64,000 nt of DNA from Marinomonas spartinae (GTDB lineage Bacteria; Pseudomonadota; Gammaproteobacteria; Pseudomonadales; Marinomonadaceae), in contig NZ_FLOB01000005.1 in the NCBI RefSeq assembly GCF_900089775.1, forward strand, positions 124,001 to 188,000, read 5' to 3'. Positions 52,659-61,854 of this stretch are shown here, piece after piece. The notes under the pieces were generated by a model. That model saw nothing but the letters and a program-made list of their open reading frames with translations. It did no database searches and had not been told where the DNA came from. The first letter of the stretch is position 1, and the number at the start of each line of letters is the position of its first letter. Both the position numbers and the translations under genes were made by a program.

Positions 52659-53796
52659 AAACGAAGACGGTAGTGAAAAAACGGAAAGTGCCAGTAGTAA
52701 GAAGCTCGAGGATGCGCGAAAAAAGGGGAATATTGCTCGCTCAAAAGAGCTAAGCTCTGCTCTGTTGCTGATTGTGGCTGCTGTGGCGCTATATAGCACC
52801 GGAGTCTTGATGGCGAAGGACCTAGGAAGCGTGTTTCGTTTCAACTTTACGATGGATAGGTCTGACCTGTTTGATGTCAGTCGGATGATTTTTCATCTTT
52901 ATGGTTCGATTGTTGAGATGATGAAATCGTTAATTGTGACCTTGTTGGTGCTGGCTGTAGCAGGGATTATTGGCAGTATTATGCTGGGAGGGCTGAATTT
53001 TTCATGGGAGCCCTTAATGCCTAAGTTCAGTAAGATCAATCCAATTACTGGCTTAAAAAGGATGTTTTCCGTTCAGTCTTTAGTTGAATTGCTCAAGTCA
53101 ATCGCCAAAGTTGCTCTTGTTGCTTTTGTATCGACACTGGTTATTTATCACTATTTACCCGAAGCACTGGAGTTGACTTTTCAATCCATTCGTCCAGCCG
53201 TCTCTCATGGCATTGATATGGTGATGTGGGCGTTTATCTTTATTAGTTTGTCTTTGGCGTTGATTGCCGCAATAGATGTGCCGTTTCAGATTTGGTCCCA
53301 TAAAGAAAAGTTAAAAATGACCAAACAAGAAGTGAAAGATGAGTACAAGCAGCAGGAAGGGGATCCTCAAGTTCGCGGACGTATTCGGCAGTTGCAACGT
53401 CAAGCCGCGATGAATCGCATGATGTCTGATGTCCCTGAAGCGGATGTTATTATTACCAACCCGACACACTTTTCTGTAGCATTGAAATATAATCAAAGTG
53501 GGGGGCAAGCTCCCATAATGATTGCTAAGGGAAGCGACTTTATGGCGTTGAAAATTCGTGAAGTAGGCAATCACTATGACATCCCTGTGATACAATCCCC
53601 AGCACTAACGCGAGCGATCTATCATCATACTAAGATCGGTGAGGAGATTCCCCATGGACTCTTTAAAGTAGTAGCGCAATTGCTCGCTTATGTTTATCAA
53701 CTGCGTAACGCACGACATGGCGCGCCAAGGCCCGAAACCATGCCGCGTTTTGATATACCAGAAGAGTTTCAATGGGATGGTAATACCCCATCCTAG
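52651..53796 (+). CDS. flhB: Flagellar export substrate-switch protein FlhB
   Basis: At 381 residues it has a polar N-terminus (GSEKTESASSKKLEDARKKGNIARSKEL), four membrane helices, and the cytoplasmic autocleavage site NPTHFSVALKY, where NPTH is cut between N and P. The C-terminal tail binds FliK and the export substrates. Together with the C-terminal domain of FliK it controls the change from hook to filament export. Confidence 0.96.
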   Translation: MAENEDGSEKTESASSKKLEDARKKGNIARSKELSSALLLIVAAVALYSTGVLMAKDLGSVFRFNFTMDRSDLFDVSRMIFHLYGSIVEMMKSLIVTLLVLAVAGIIGSIMLGGLNFSWEPLMPKFSKINPITGLKRMFSVQSLVELLKSIAKVALVAFVSTLVIYHYLPEALELTFQSIRPAVSHGIDMVMWAFIFISLSLALIAAIDVPFQIWSHKEKLKMTKQEVKDEYKQQEGDPQVRGRIRQLQRQAAMNRMMSDVPEADVIITNPTHFSVALKYNQSGGQAPIMIAKGSDFMALKIREVGNHYDIPVIQSPALTRAIYHHTKIGEEIPHGLFKVVAQLLAYVYQLRNARHGAPRPETMPRFDIPEEFQWDGNTPS

Positions 53797-53830
53797 CTAA
53801 ATTGATTGTTAATATCTGCGGGAACCGCGT

Positions 53831-55951
53831 GTGAATTTTGATCGCCAAAAAATGACTGGTCAGTTTAAAGGGATAGTGAGCGGGAATCTTGGGATTCCTA
53901 TTTTGCTTCTGTCTCTTTTAGCCATGATGATACTGCCGATTCCAGCGTTTCTGCTTGATGTCCTCTTTACCTTTAATATTGCGCTCGCCATTGTGGTCTT
54001 GTTGGTCGCGATCTACTCTTTGCGACCATTAGATTTTGCTGTCTTTCCAACCGTTTTGCTGGTTTCAACCCTGATGCGTTTGGCATTAAACGTGGCTTCT
54101 ACTCGTGTTGTTTTATTATATGGTCACGAAGGGGGAGATGCAGCTGGTAAGGTGATTCAAGCCTTCGGTGAGGTGGTGATTGGGGGTAACTATGTTGTCG
54201 GCTTTGTGGTCTTTGCCATCTTAATGATCATCAACTTTGCCGTTGTGACAAAAGGGGCGGGGCGTATATCCGAGGTGAGTGCTCGATTTACTTTGGATGC
54301 CATGCCTGGTAAACAAATGGCCATCGATGCTGACTTGAACGCAGGGATGATTGATGCGGACCAAGCCAAACAACGACGCATTGAAATCGCCTCAGAAGCA
54401 GAGTTTTATGGCTCCATGGACGGTGCTTCTAAGTTCGTAAAAGGGGATGCCATTGCGGGTTTGCTTATTTTGGGGATCAATATAATCGGTGGCTTGGCAA
54501 TTGGGATGTCGCAACATGGTTTGACTTTTTCTGAAGCTATTCAGCGGTATTCTCTGTTGACCATTGGTGACGGTCTAGTGGCTCAGCTTCCTTCTTTGAT
54601 GCTTTCTACTGCGGCTGCCATCATGGTGACTCGGGTTAACGAGTCGGGTGATATGGGGACGCAAATTGTCTCGCAGATGTTTGGTTCACCAAAGGCATTG
54701 TATATCGCCGCTGCGATCATGGGGATCATGGGGATTGTGCCAGGCATGCCGCATTTTGCGTTTTTGTCTCTGGCTATTGCTTTAGGCGGTTTTGCATATT
54801 TTCTTGAGTACCGTAAAAAGCGCAAAGCGATGGCAGGAGCTCAGTCTACAAGCAGATCGTCATCGTCGGATGTTTCACCTCCAGCGGAAAGCAAAGACCT
54901 GAGTTGGGATGATGTAGCGCCTGTTGATATGTTGGGGCTGGAAGTTGGCTATCGCTTAATTCCTCTAGTGGATAAATCCCAAGGTGGGGAGCTATTAGCA
55001 AGGATTAAAGGGGTTCGTCGAAAATTGTCGCAAGACTTGGGGTTTCTAGTGCCCAGTGTTCATATTCGAGATAACTTAGACCTGATGCCCAATGCCTATC
55101 GTGTCACCTTGATGGGGGTGAGTTTGGCTGAGGCGGAAGTGCATCCTGATAAAGATCTGGCAATCGATCCTGGGCAAGTATTTGGTTCTATTGATGGTAT
55201 TGCAGGTAAGGATCCGTCTTTTGGTTTGGACGCTGTTTGGATTGACCCGAAAAAACGCGATCAAGCACAAACCTACGGTTATACTGTGGTGGATGTGAGT
55301 ACGGTGGTGGCCACCCATATTAACCAAATTATGCACAAGCATGCCTATGAATTAATTGGTCATGATGAAGTCCAGCAATTGCTTAGCTTGCTCAAACAGT
55401 ACAATCCGAAGTTGGCTGAGGAACTGGTGCCAAATACCATTCCGTTGAGTATTTTATTAAAAGTATTGCAGAACTTATTGATTGAGGGGGTTCCGCTTCG
55501 TGATATGCGCACCATTGCCGAGGCTATCATGGGTGTGCAGCCAAAAAGTCAGGATCCTATGGTGTTAACCGCAGCCGTTCGAACGGCTTTGTCTCGTTTA
55601 ATTATCCAAACCTTAGCGGATGGAGTAGAGGAGATTCCTGTACTAACACTTGATCCTCAATTGGAAAAAATGCTGATGCAAACGGTTCAGCAGAGTCAGC
55701 AATCAGGCATTAAGAATGAAGAAGCGCTTATTTTAGAGCCAAAAATGGCTGAACAGTTACAATCTTCTCTTAAACAGTCTGCAGAACAGCAGGAAGCAAT
55801 GGGAAATACACCTATACTGATAGTGTCAGCACCAATACGACCGATGCTAGCCCGTTTTATGCGCTATGGTATGGTGAATATGTCCGTTTTGTCTTACCAA
55901 GAAGTGCCAGATCATAAGCGAATTACCGTTGTTGGTGTGATTGGTCAATAG
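53831..55951 (+). CDS. flhA: Flagellar export gate protein FlhA
   Basis: The 706-residue protein has eight membrane helices in the first ~330 residues. The conserved FHIPEP-type region is TFNIALAIVVLLVAIYSLRPLDFAVFPTVLL, then STRVVLL, and the linker region VSARFTLDAMPGKQMAID. The C-terminal cytoplasmic domain (about 360-706) docks export chaperones. GTG at 53831 is preceded by GGGAACCGC. flhF follows after a 100-base gap. Confidence 0.96.
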   Translation: MNFDRQKMTGQFKGIVSGNLGIPILLLSLLAMMILPIPAFLLDVLFTFNIALAIVVLLVAIYSLRPLDFAVFPTVLLVSTLMRLALNVASTRVVLLYGHEGGDAAGKVIQAFGEVVIGGNYVVGFVVFAILMIINFAVVTKGAGRISEVSARFTLDAMPGKQMAIDADLNAGMIDADQAKQRRIEIASEAEFYGSMDGASKFVKGDAIAGLLILGINIIGGLAIGMSQHGLTFSEAIQRYSLLTIGDGLVAQLPSLMLSTAAAIMVTRVNESGDMGTQIVSQMFGSPKALYIAAAIMGIMGIVPGMPHFAFLSLAIALGGFAYFLEYRKKRKAMAGAQSTSRSSSSDVSPPAESKDLSWDDVAPVDMLGLEVGYRLIPLVDKSQGGELLARIKGVRRKLSQDLGFLVPSVHIRDNLDLMPNAYRVTLMGVSLAEAEVHPDKDLAIDPGQVFGSIDGIAGKDPSFGLDAVWIDPKKRDQAQTYGYTVVDVSTVVATHINQIMHKHAYELIGHDEVQQLLSLLKQYNPKLAEELVPNTIPLSILLKVLQNLLIEGVPLRDMRTIAEAIMGVQPKSQDPMVLTAAVRTALSRLIIQTLADGVEEIPVLTLDPQLEKMLMQTVQQSQQSGIKNEEALILEPKMAEQLQSSLKQSAEQQEAMGNTPILIVSAPIRPMLARFMRYGMVNMSVLSYQEVPDHKRITVVGVIGQ

Positions 55952-56051
55952 TCTGTAGCAATTGTGATCAATTAGTCTCTATATTTATCAAAGTCTTTCG
56001 GGTAAGCTATGGATTTGTAAGGTTAAATACACTAAAAGGATTCAATTATAC

Positions 56052-57344
56052 ATGCAAATTAGGCGGTTTCGAGCTCCCGACATGCGCCAAGCGATACGGA
56101 AAGTCCGTGACGCTGTGGGCCCTGATGCGGTTATTTTGTCGAATCAACGCCTCCCCACTGGTGAGATAGAGATTGTTATTGCGCTAGACTATGATGGTTC
56201 TTTGCCTTCAAGTATGGTGCAAAAAAAACCTTCTACATCAACGTTTAGACCTTCTGAAGAGCGTCGAAAAGAAGCGTATCAAGACCCTTCGGCTGAGTAT
56301 TTTGAACGTATAGAAAGAGCAAAGCAGCAAACCCCAACAGACACCAGTCCTAAATCATCGTCGCCATCATTTGATATGCCACCTATCGAGGACGATGAAG
56401 ACGAACCCGTATTGGAAGAAGCACTTTCTTTAAAACAAAATAAAGAAGGTGATAGTCAGCTTCATGCGATGGAGCAGGAACTACATCGCGTCAAAGAAAT
56501 GTTGGAGCAACAGCGTCAACAGTCGTCGATGCAACCTAAAGAAAATTCTGTTGAAGCGAAAGCTAGAGAAAAGTTAAAGCGTTTGGGCTTGTCTGATTTG
56601 ATAACCTCTAGACTATTAGATGATATTGATCTAAAGGGCCGAGAGGATGATTGGAATCGATTGCTTGCTCATCTTGCGGATTATATTCCTGTACGCTCAA
56701 GTTCGGCAGAGTTGAAAGGATGCATTGCTTTTATGGGGCCGACGGGAGTAGGAAAAACGACCTCCATTGGTAAAATTGCGGCCCAGCATGTTTTGAAATA
56801 TGGCTCAGAAAGTATTGTATTAGTCACAACCGATACCTACCGGATTGCCGCCCATGAGCAATTACGTACTTTTGGTCGGATTTTAAATATTCCTGTAGAG
56901 GTTGTGAATGAATACTCTGATTTAAATGAAGTACTTGCTAAATACGCCCATTACTCTTTAGTTTTAGTCGACACTGCGGGGATGAATCCAAGGGATTCTA
57001 ACCTTGAACGGCAATTGCTAATGATCAAAAGAGCGCGTTCCAGTTTGAAAAAACTGTTAGTTTTACCTTGTACAAGTCAAAGACAGGTGCTTAAGTCTGT
57101 TGTTGATGTGTATTCTCAAGTTCAGCTTGATGGGTGTGTATTAAGTAAATTAGACGAGTCAGCGTCTCTTGGTGAAGCCATTAGCGTGGTTATCGAAGAG
57201 GGCTTACCTGTTGTTTACATCGCCGATGGACAAAGAATTCCTGATGATATAGAACCTGCTCGTGCACATAACTTAATTAGCCGAGCCGTTTATACAGCAG
57301 AGCACTACAGCCAGATCTATGGGTCACTAAGATATGGTAGTTAG
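56052..57344 (+). CDS. flhF: Polar flagellum placement GTPase FlhF
   Basis: This 430-residue SRP-type GTPase positions the flagellum at the pole. The N-terminal basic region starts QIRRFRAPDMRQAIRKVRDAVG. Residues about 60-165 are a charged linker. The NG domain holds P-loop GPTGVGKTT (229-237), DTYRIAAHEQL, DTAGMN and SKLDESASLGEAISV. In most bacteria with FlhF its activity is limited by the MinD-like FlhG/FleN, encoded directly downstream, but here the next gene is fliA. Confidence 0.94.
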   Translation: MQIRRFRAPDMRQAIRKVRDAVGPDAVILSNQRLPTGEIEIVIALDYDGSLPSSMVQKKPSTSTFRPSEERRKEAYQDPSAEYFERIERAKQQTPTDTSPKSSSPSFDMPPIEDDEDEPVLEEALSLKQNKEGDSQLHAMEQELHRVKEMLEQQRQQSSMQPKENSVEAKAREKLKRLGLSDLITSRLLDDIDLKGREDDWNRLLAHLADYIPVRSSSAELKGCIAFMGPTGVGKTTSIGKIAAQHVLKYGSESIVLVTTDTYRIAAHEQLRTFGRILNIPVEVVNEYSDLNEVLAKYAHYSLVLVDTAGMNPRDSNLERQLLMIKRARSSLKKLLVLPCTSQRQVLKSVVDVYSQVQLDGCVLSKLDESASLGEAISVVIEEGLPVVYIADGQRIPDDIEPARAHNLISRAVYTAEHYSQIYGSLRYGS

Positions 57345-57441
57345 TAAAATTATGTTATTTGGATGAGCGCGATATGGAACTATGTAGTACAGTTATTCTG
57401 TGCATCAGACTCAAATAGTAAAAGGTTGCTGATTTATCTTT

Positions 57442-58182
57442 ATGCAGACCAAAAACGGATACGACACCTATACTAGAAAAGCGACATTATCGATTGATGC
57501 CATTGTCGAGCAATACGGCTATTTAGTAAAAAAAATCGCTTATCACTTGTTAGCGCGTTTACCCAATACTGTGGACGTGAACGATCTGACACAAGCCGGA
57601 ATGATGGGGCTGATAGAAGCCTATAAACGCTTTGAGTCTGATAAAGGTGCCAGTTTTGAAACCTATGCTGGTATTCGGATTCGTGGCTCTATTATGGATG
57701 AAATTCGTAAGACTGATTGGGCACCTCGCTCGGTAAGGCGCAATGGACGGGCGGTAAGTGCCGCCATTAAAGAACTCGAGGCTAAAGCTGGGCGTGATGT
57801 TTCCGATATGGAAGTAGCGGCCCACATGAATATCAGTATTGAGGAATATCACGACATCATTCACTCATCGATGACGACACAGCTATTTAGCTATGAAGAA
57901 ATGTTAGAGTCGGATGATGGTGGTGTATTGGATACATTCAGTGACGAAGTAAGCACCACACCTTACTTTTTGGCTGAAGAAAGTGGGTTTCAAGATCAAT
58001 TAGCAAATGAAATTGATCAATTACCAGAAAGAGAAAAACTGGTCTTATCTTTATATTATAATGATGAATTGAATTTAAAAGAAATTGGCGCTGTTTTAGG
58101 TGTTAGTGAATCGAGAGTCAGTCAAATTCATAGTCAGGCTGCTCTTAGATTAAGAGCTCGATTAAGTGATTGGCGAGATTAA
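57442..58182 (+). CDS. fliA: Flagellar sigma factor FliA (sigma-28)
   Basis: A 246-residue sigma-70-family factor. Region 2 is visible as EQYGYLVKKIAYHLLARLPNTV, then DLTQAGMMGLIEAYKRFE and FETYAGIRIRGSIMDEIRK. Region 3 has DWAPRSVRR, and region 4 is LPEREKLVLSLYYNDELNLKEIGAVLGVSESRVSQIHSQA. It directs late flagellar and chemotaxis genes and is held by FlgM until the hook is complete. It follows flhF by 97 bases, with no flhG between. Confidence 0.95.
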   Translation: MQTKNGYDTYTRKATLSIDAIVEQYGYLVKKIAYHLLARLPNTVDVNDLTQAGMMGLIEAYKRFESDKGASFETYAGIRIRGSIMDEIRKTDWAPRSVRRNGRAVSAAIKELEAKAGRDVSDMEVAAHMNISIEEYHDIIHSSMTTQLFSYEEMLESDDGGVLDTFSDEVSTTPYFLAEESGFQDQLANEIDQLPEREKLVLSLYYNDELNLKEIGAVLGVSESRVSQIHSQAALRLRARLSDWRD

Positions 58183-58225
58183 ATTATGAATTGTGAAATA
58201 CTACCTTTGGGTTGTGGAGGTTGCA

Positions 58226-58618
58226 TTGGATAAAAACATGAAGATCCTGATTGTTGATGATTTCTCGACAATGAGACGTATCATCAAAAACTTGTTACGG
58301 GATTTGGGATTTACCAATACAGTTGAAGCGGATGATGGAACGACAGCATTACCGATTCTTCAAGCAGGGACAATTGACTTCTTAGTAACCGATTGGAACA
58401 TGCCCGGTATGACTGGAATTGAATTGCTTCGAGCGGTTAGAGCTGATGATAAACTCAAAAGTATTCCTGTATTGATGGTAACAGCGGAAGCCAAACGTGA
58501 TCAGATCATTTCGGCAGCTCAAGCCGGGGTAAACGGTTATGTTGTTAAGCCTTTTACTGCCGTCGCACTCAAGGAAAAAATTGAGAAAATATTCGAACGA
58601 ATAGATGCTGCTAAATAG
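58226..58618 (+). CDS. cheY: Chemotaxis response regulator CheY
   Basis: A stand-alone receiver of about 130 residues. TTG at 58226 is preferred because GGAGG (58216-58220) lies five bases upstream, giving (M)[25 protein letters not shown] at 58211 or ATG at 58238 are alternatives. The acidic pocket is DD at 11-12, the phosphorylation site D56 in [11 protein letters not shown], and the conserved T and K are in MVTAEAK and VVKPFT. Phospho-CheY binds FliM to reverse the motor. The cheYZAB order follows. Confidence 0.93.
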   Translation: MDKNMKILIVDDFSTMRRIIKNLLRDLGFTNTVEADDGTTALPILQAGTIDFLVTDWNMPGMTGIELLRAVRADDKLKSIPVLMVTAEAKRDQIISAAQAGVNGYVVKPFTAVALKEKIEKIFERIDAAK

Positions 58619-58627
58619 GGGCTTTTG

Positions 58628-59419
58628 ATGTCAAAGAAACTTGAATCAGGCTTGGGGGATTTTGAATCCCTAGTGAAGGATGGTGCTGTTGATCTTTTGA
58701 ACCACATTGAAGTCGGTGACTTTAGTAGTGCGATAAAGGTTATTCAAGAGCTTAGCGAGGCTCGACATAATAGTTTCTATAAAGAAGTCGGGACGCTAAC
58801 AAGAAGTCTCCATGACGCAATTCGCGATTTTCAAGTTGATTCAATGGACTTGGTGGTGGGTGAAGGGCACTCTGAATCTGGTAATACTAAAATTACAGAT
58901 GCCTCTGACCGGTTGAAATATGTTATTGAATTAACAAGTTCAGCGGCCAATAAAACCATGGATATGGTGGATGGAAGTGTTCCTGTTGCAAGTGAGCTAC
59001 AAAGCCAAGCAAGAGAGTTAAGAAAAGATTGGAATCGTTTGATTCAGCGCGATTTATCACCTCAAGAGTTTCGCGAACTATATAAGCGTATTGATGGTTT
59101 TTTAAAGTATGCAGATGACAGTGCGACAACCTTGCATTCCAACCTCAATACAATTCTTCTAGAGCAAGGTTATCAAGATTTAACTGGTCAAGTAATTACA
59201 AGAGTGAACGATCTAATTCGAGATGTAGAAGAACGCCTTGTACATCTCGTTGCTGTTGCAGGACGTGTTGATAGTATCTCCGGAATGGAGCATGACGATA
59301 GTGAAGCCGAGCACGACGACACTCGTGGTCATGGTCCAGCTATTAATAAACAAAACAACCCAGAAGTACTGAATAGTCAAGACGAAGTAGACGACTTGCT
59401 ATCAAGTCTTGGTTTCTAA
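58628..59419 (+). CDS. cheZ: CheY-P phosphatase CheZ
   Basis: The approximately 263-residue helical protein dephosphorylates CheY-P. The active-site region is EQGYQDLTGQVITRVNDLIR, with the Gln that activates water. A flexible acidic linker leads to the C-terminal CheY-binding helix SQDEVDDLLSSLGF. That helix shares its pattern with the FliM N-terminus and with the CheA linker repeats. ATG 58628 follows an in-frame TTG at 58625. Confidence 0.93.
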   Translation: MSKKLESGLGDFESLVKDGAVDLLNHIEVGDFSSAIKVIQELSEARHNSFYKEVGTLTRSLHDAIRDFQVDSMDLVVGEGHSESGNTKITDASDRLKYVIELTSSAANKTMDMVDGSVPVASELQSQARELRKDWNRLIQRDLSPQEFRELYKRIDGFLKYADDSATTLHSNLNTILLEQGYQDLTGQVITRVNDLIRDVEERLVHLVAVAGRVDSISGMEHDDSEAEHDDTRGHGPAINKQNNPEVLNSQDEVDDLLSSLGF

Positions 59420-59431
59420 AGGGAGCTGAGG

Positions 59432-61828
59432 ATGAGTTTCGAGGTCGATGAAGAAATTTTACAGGATTTTTTGGTAGAAGCTGGAGAGATCCTGGAACAG
59501 CTTTCCGAACAATTAGTAGATCTAGAGCAAAACCCAGACGATAAGCAATTATTGAATGCTATCTTTAGGGGTTTCCATACCGTTAAAGGGGGAGCGGGGT
59601 TTTTACAGTTAACGGCACTGGTCGATTGTTGTCATTATGCGGAAAACGTATTTGATATCTTGCGTAATGGCCAGCGTACTATTAATTCTGATTTGATGGA
59701 CGTGGTACTGCAGGCTCTTGATGCAATCAATGAGATGTTTGAAGCTGTTCGTTCTGGTAATGAACCTGAGCGTGCTGATCCTGATCTGATTCAGGCTCTT
59801 AGTGTCTATGCAAAACCGCCCACTGCTGAAGAGTTAGCTGGCGGTAGCGTTGATGCTGATGAGGAGCCAGAAGATGAGTTATCTGATGAAAACATGGCAG
59901 TTGAGGAAGACGAGGCAGTTGAAGAAGAGCTAATCGATGATTCATCCGATGCGAGTGAGTCGGATGAGCCTGCGGATATTACCGACGATGAATTTGAATC
60001 TTTGCTTAATGCGCTAGGTGGTGAGGATACTCCAGCAGAAAAAGCAGACAGCAATACTGCCGCAGCAGAGGTGAGTTCAGATAATGCTTCTGATGAAATT
60101 ACTGAGGATGAATTTGATCAGCTGCTTGATAAACTGCATGGTAATAGTGCACCGGGTCTTGATAGTAGCAAGGAGGCACAAAGCGCAGATCACTCCGAAA
60201 ATGTATCAGAAGAATCGTCTGCCGAGTCTGATGAAATTACGGAAGACGAGTTTGAAAAATTACTCGACCAATTACACGGTGGAAGTGCGCCTGGTTTAGA
60301 TAGTAATGATCAAGTTCAGGAGAATAAGGCCCCAGAAGCTAAGCCAAAAGAAGGTGGTGCGCCTTCCGAGGACAAAAAACCGGACGCTGAAGCAAGCACC
60401 TCTAGTGCTGATTCTGATTTGATCACAGAAGATGAGTTTGAGTCTTTACTGGACAGTCTTCATGGTAAGAAGGGGGCTCCTAAGGGGGATGCTGGTAAGG
60501 CTAGTGCTAAGAAAGAAGCGCCAGCGAAACCGAAAGCTGCACCTAAAAAGGTGGAGCCAAAAGTGGAGCCTAAGCCAGCTCCTCGGGCACCTAAGGCAGA
60601 CGATACTCCTCCGCCATCGAATCATCATGCAAAAGATAAAGTCGCAGGTGTGCCAGTTACACAAGAAGCAACGGTTCGGGTAGATACAAAACGACTTGAT
60701 GACATCATGAATATGGTGGGTGAGCTTGTTTTAGTGCGAAATCGTCTGGTGCGTCTTGGTTTGCAAAGTGAAGACGAATCCATGGGCAAGGCGGTTTCTA
60801 ACCTTGACGTGGTAACGGGTGATTTGCAAAACGCTGTAATGAAGACCCGAATGCAGCCAATCAAGAAAGTATTCGGTAAGTTTCCTCGTGTGGTACGTGA
60901 CTTAGCTCGCAACCTGAAGAAAGAAGTGAATCTCGAGCTTCGTGGGGAAGAAACAGACCTCGATAAAAACTTAGTAGAAGCACTTGCCGATCCACTTGTT
61001 CACTTAGTGAGAAACTCGGTTGACCATGGTGTTGAAGCGCCTGATGTTCGGGAAGCTAAGGGTAAGCCGAGAGTTGGTCACGTTATTTTGTCTGCTGAGC
61101 AGGAAGGTGATCATATTCTGCTATCCATCGATGATGATGGCGCGGGTATGGACTCTGACGTGCTACGTAAAAAAGCAGTTGAAAAAGGCTTGATGGATAC
61201 AGATGCTGCGGAAAGGTTATCAGATGAAGAGGCCTTCAATCTTATATTTGCTCCAGGCTTTTCGACCAAAGTAGAGATTACAGATGTATCAGGCCGTGGT
61301 GTGGGAATGGACGTTGTTAAAACGAAAATTTCCCAACTAAATGGTACGTTACAGATTAAATCTGTTCTAGGACAGGGGTCACGCTTTATTATTAAAGTAC
61401 CTTTGACCTTAGCGATTATGCCAACCTTGATGGTGACTTTAGCTGATCAATCGTTTGCTTTCCCGCTTGTTAGTGTGAATGAAATATTCCACTTGAACCT
61501 ACAAAAAACCAACATTGTAGATGGTCAGCAAGTGGTTGTTATTCGAGGCAAAACACTTCCAATCTTCCATCTTAAGAGCTGGTTGATTAAAGGCGGAACG
61601 CGTGACACGACACCAAAAGAAGCGCATGTGGTTGTGGTCCAAGTGGGGATTAATGAAGTTGGCTTTGTAGTGGATCAGTTGGTTGGACAAGAAGAGGTGG
61701 TGATTAAACCTCTGGGTCGAATGCTACAAGGAACCGCAGGCATGGCTGGTGCGACGATTACTGGTGATGGCCGTATCGCATTAATTCTTGATGTACCTAG
61801 CATGTTAAAGAGTTACGCCTCTAGGTAG
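59432..61828 (+). CDS. cheA: Chemotaxis histidine kinase CheA
   Basis: A 798-residue kinase. The P1 Hpt domain carries H49 in FRGFHTVKGGAGF. A long acidic linker (about 130-400) replaces a recognisable P2 domain and contains four copies of an ITxDEFxxLLxxLxG unit starting near residues 183, 223, 269 and 331. An Ala/Pro/Lys-rich spacer follows. The dimerisation P3 (DDIMNMVGELVLVRNRL), the HATPase P4 (LVHLVRNSVDHGVE, then DDGAGMD and SGRGVGMDVV) and the CheW-like P5 end (TGDGRIALILDVPSML) are intact. GGAGCTGAGG precedes the ATG. Confidence 0.95.
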   Translation: MSFEVDEEILQDFLVEAGEILEQLSEQLVDLEQNPDDKQLLNAIFRGFHTVKGGAGFLQLTALVDCCHYAENVFDILRNGQRTINSDLMDVVLQALDAINEMFEAVRSGNEPERADPDLIQALSVYAKPPTAEELAGGSVDADEEPEDELSDENMAVEEDEAVEEELIDDSSDASESDEPADITDDEFESLLNALGGEDTPAEKADSNTAAAEVSSDNASDEITEDEFDQLLDKLHGNSAPGLDSSKEAQSADHSENVSEESSAESDEITEDEFEKLLDQLHGGSAPGLDSNDQVQENKAPEAKPKEGGAPSEDKKPDAEASTSSADSDLITEDEFESLLDSLHGKKGAPKGDAGKASAKKEAPAKPKAAPKKVEPKVEPKPAPRAPKADDTPPPSNHHAKDKVAGVPVTQEATVRVDTKRLDDIMNMVGELVLVRNRLVRLGLQSEDESMGKAVSNLDVVTGDLQNAVMKTRMQPIKKVFGKFPRVVRDLARNLKKEVNLELRGEETDLDKNLVEALADPLVHLVRNSVDHGVEAPDVREAKGKPRVGHVILSAEQEGDHILLSIDDDGAGMDSDVLRKKAVEKGLMDTDAAERLSDEEAFNLIFAPGFSTKVEITDVSGRGVGMDVVKTKISQLNGTLQIKSVLGQGSRFIIKVPLTLAIMPTLMVTLADQSFAFPLVSVNEIFHLNLQKTNIVDGQQVVVIRGKTLPIFHLKSWLIKGGTRDTTPKEAHVVVVQVGINEVGFVVDQLVGQEEVVIKPLGRMLQGTAGMAGATITGDGRIALILDVPSMLKSYASR
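59978..60469 (+). repeat. Four-copy motif repeat in the cheA linker
   Basis: Units ITDDEFESLLNALGG (from 59978), ITEDEFDQLLDKLHG (60098), ITEDEFEKLLDQLHG (60236) and ITEDEFESLLDSLHG (60422) are separated by Ala/Ser/Glu-rich spacers of varying length. Two copies continue with SAPGLDS. Confidence 0.9.
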
Positions 61829-61854
61829 ATAGATTTTGATTTGGGAGTGGCGGT

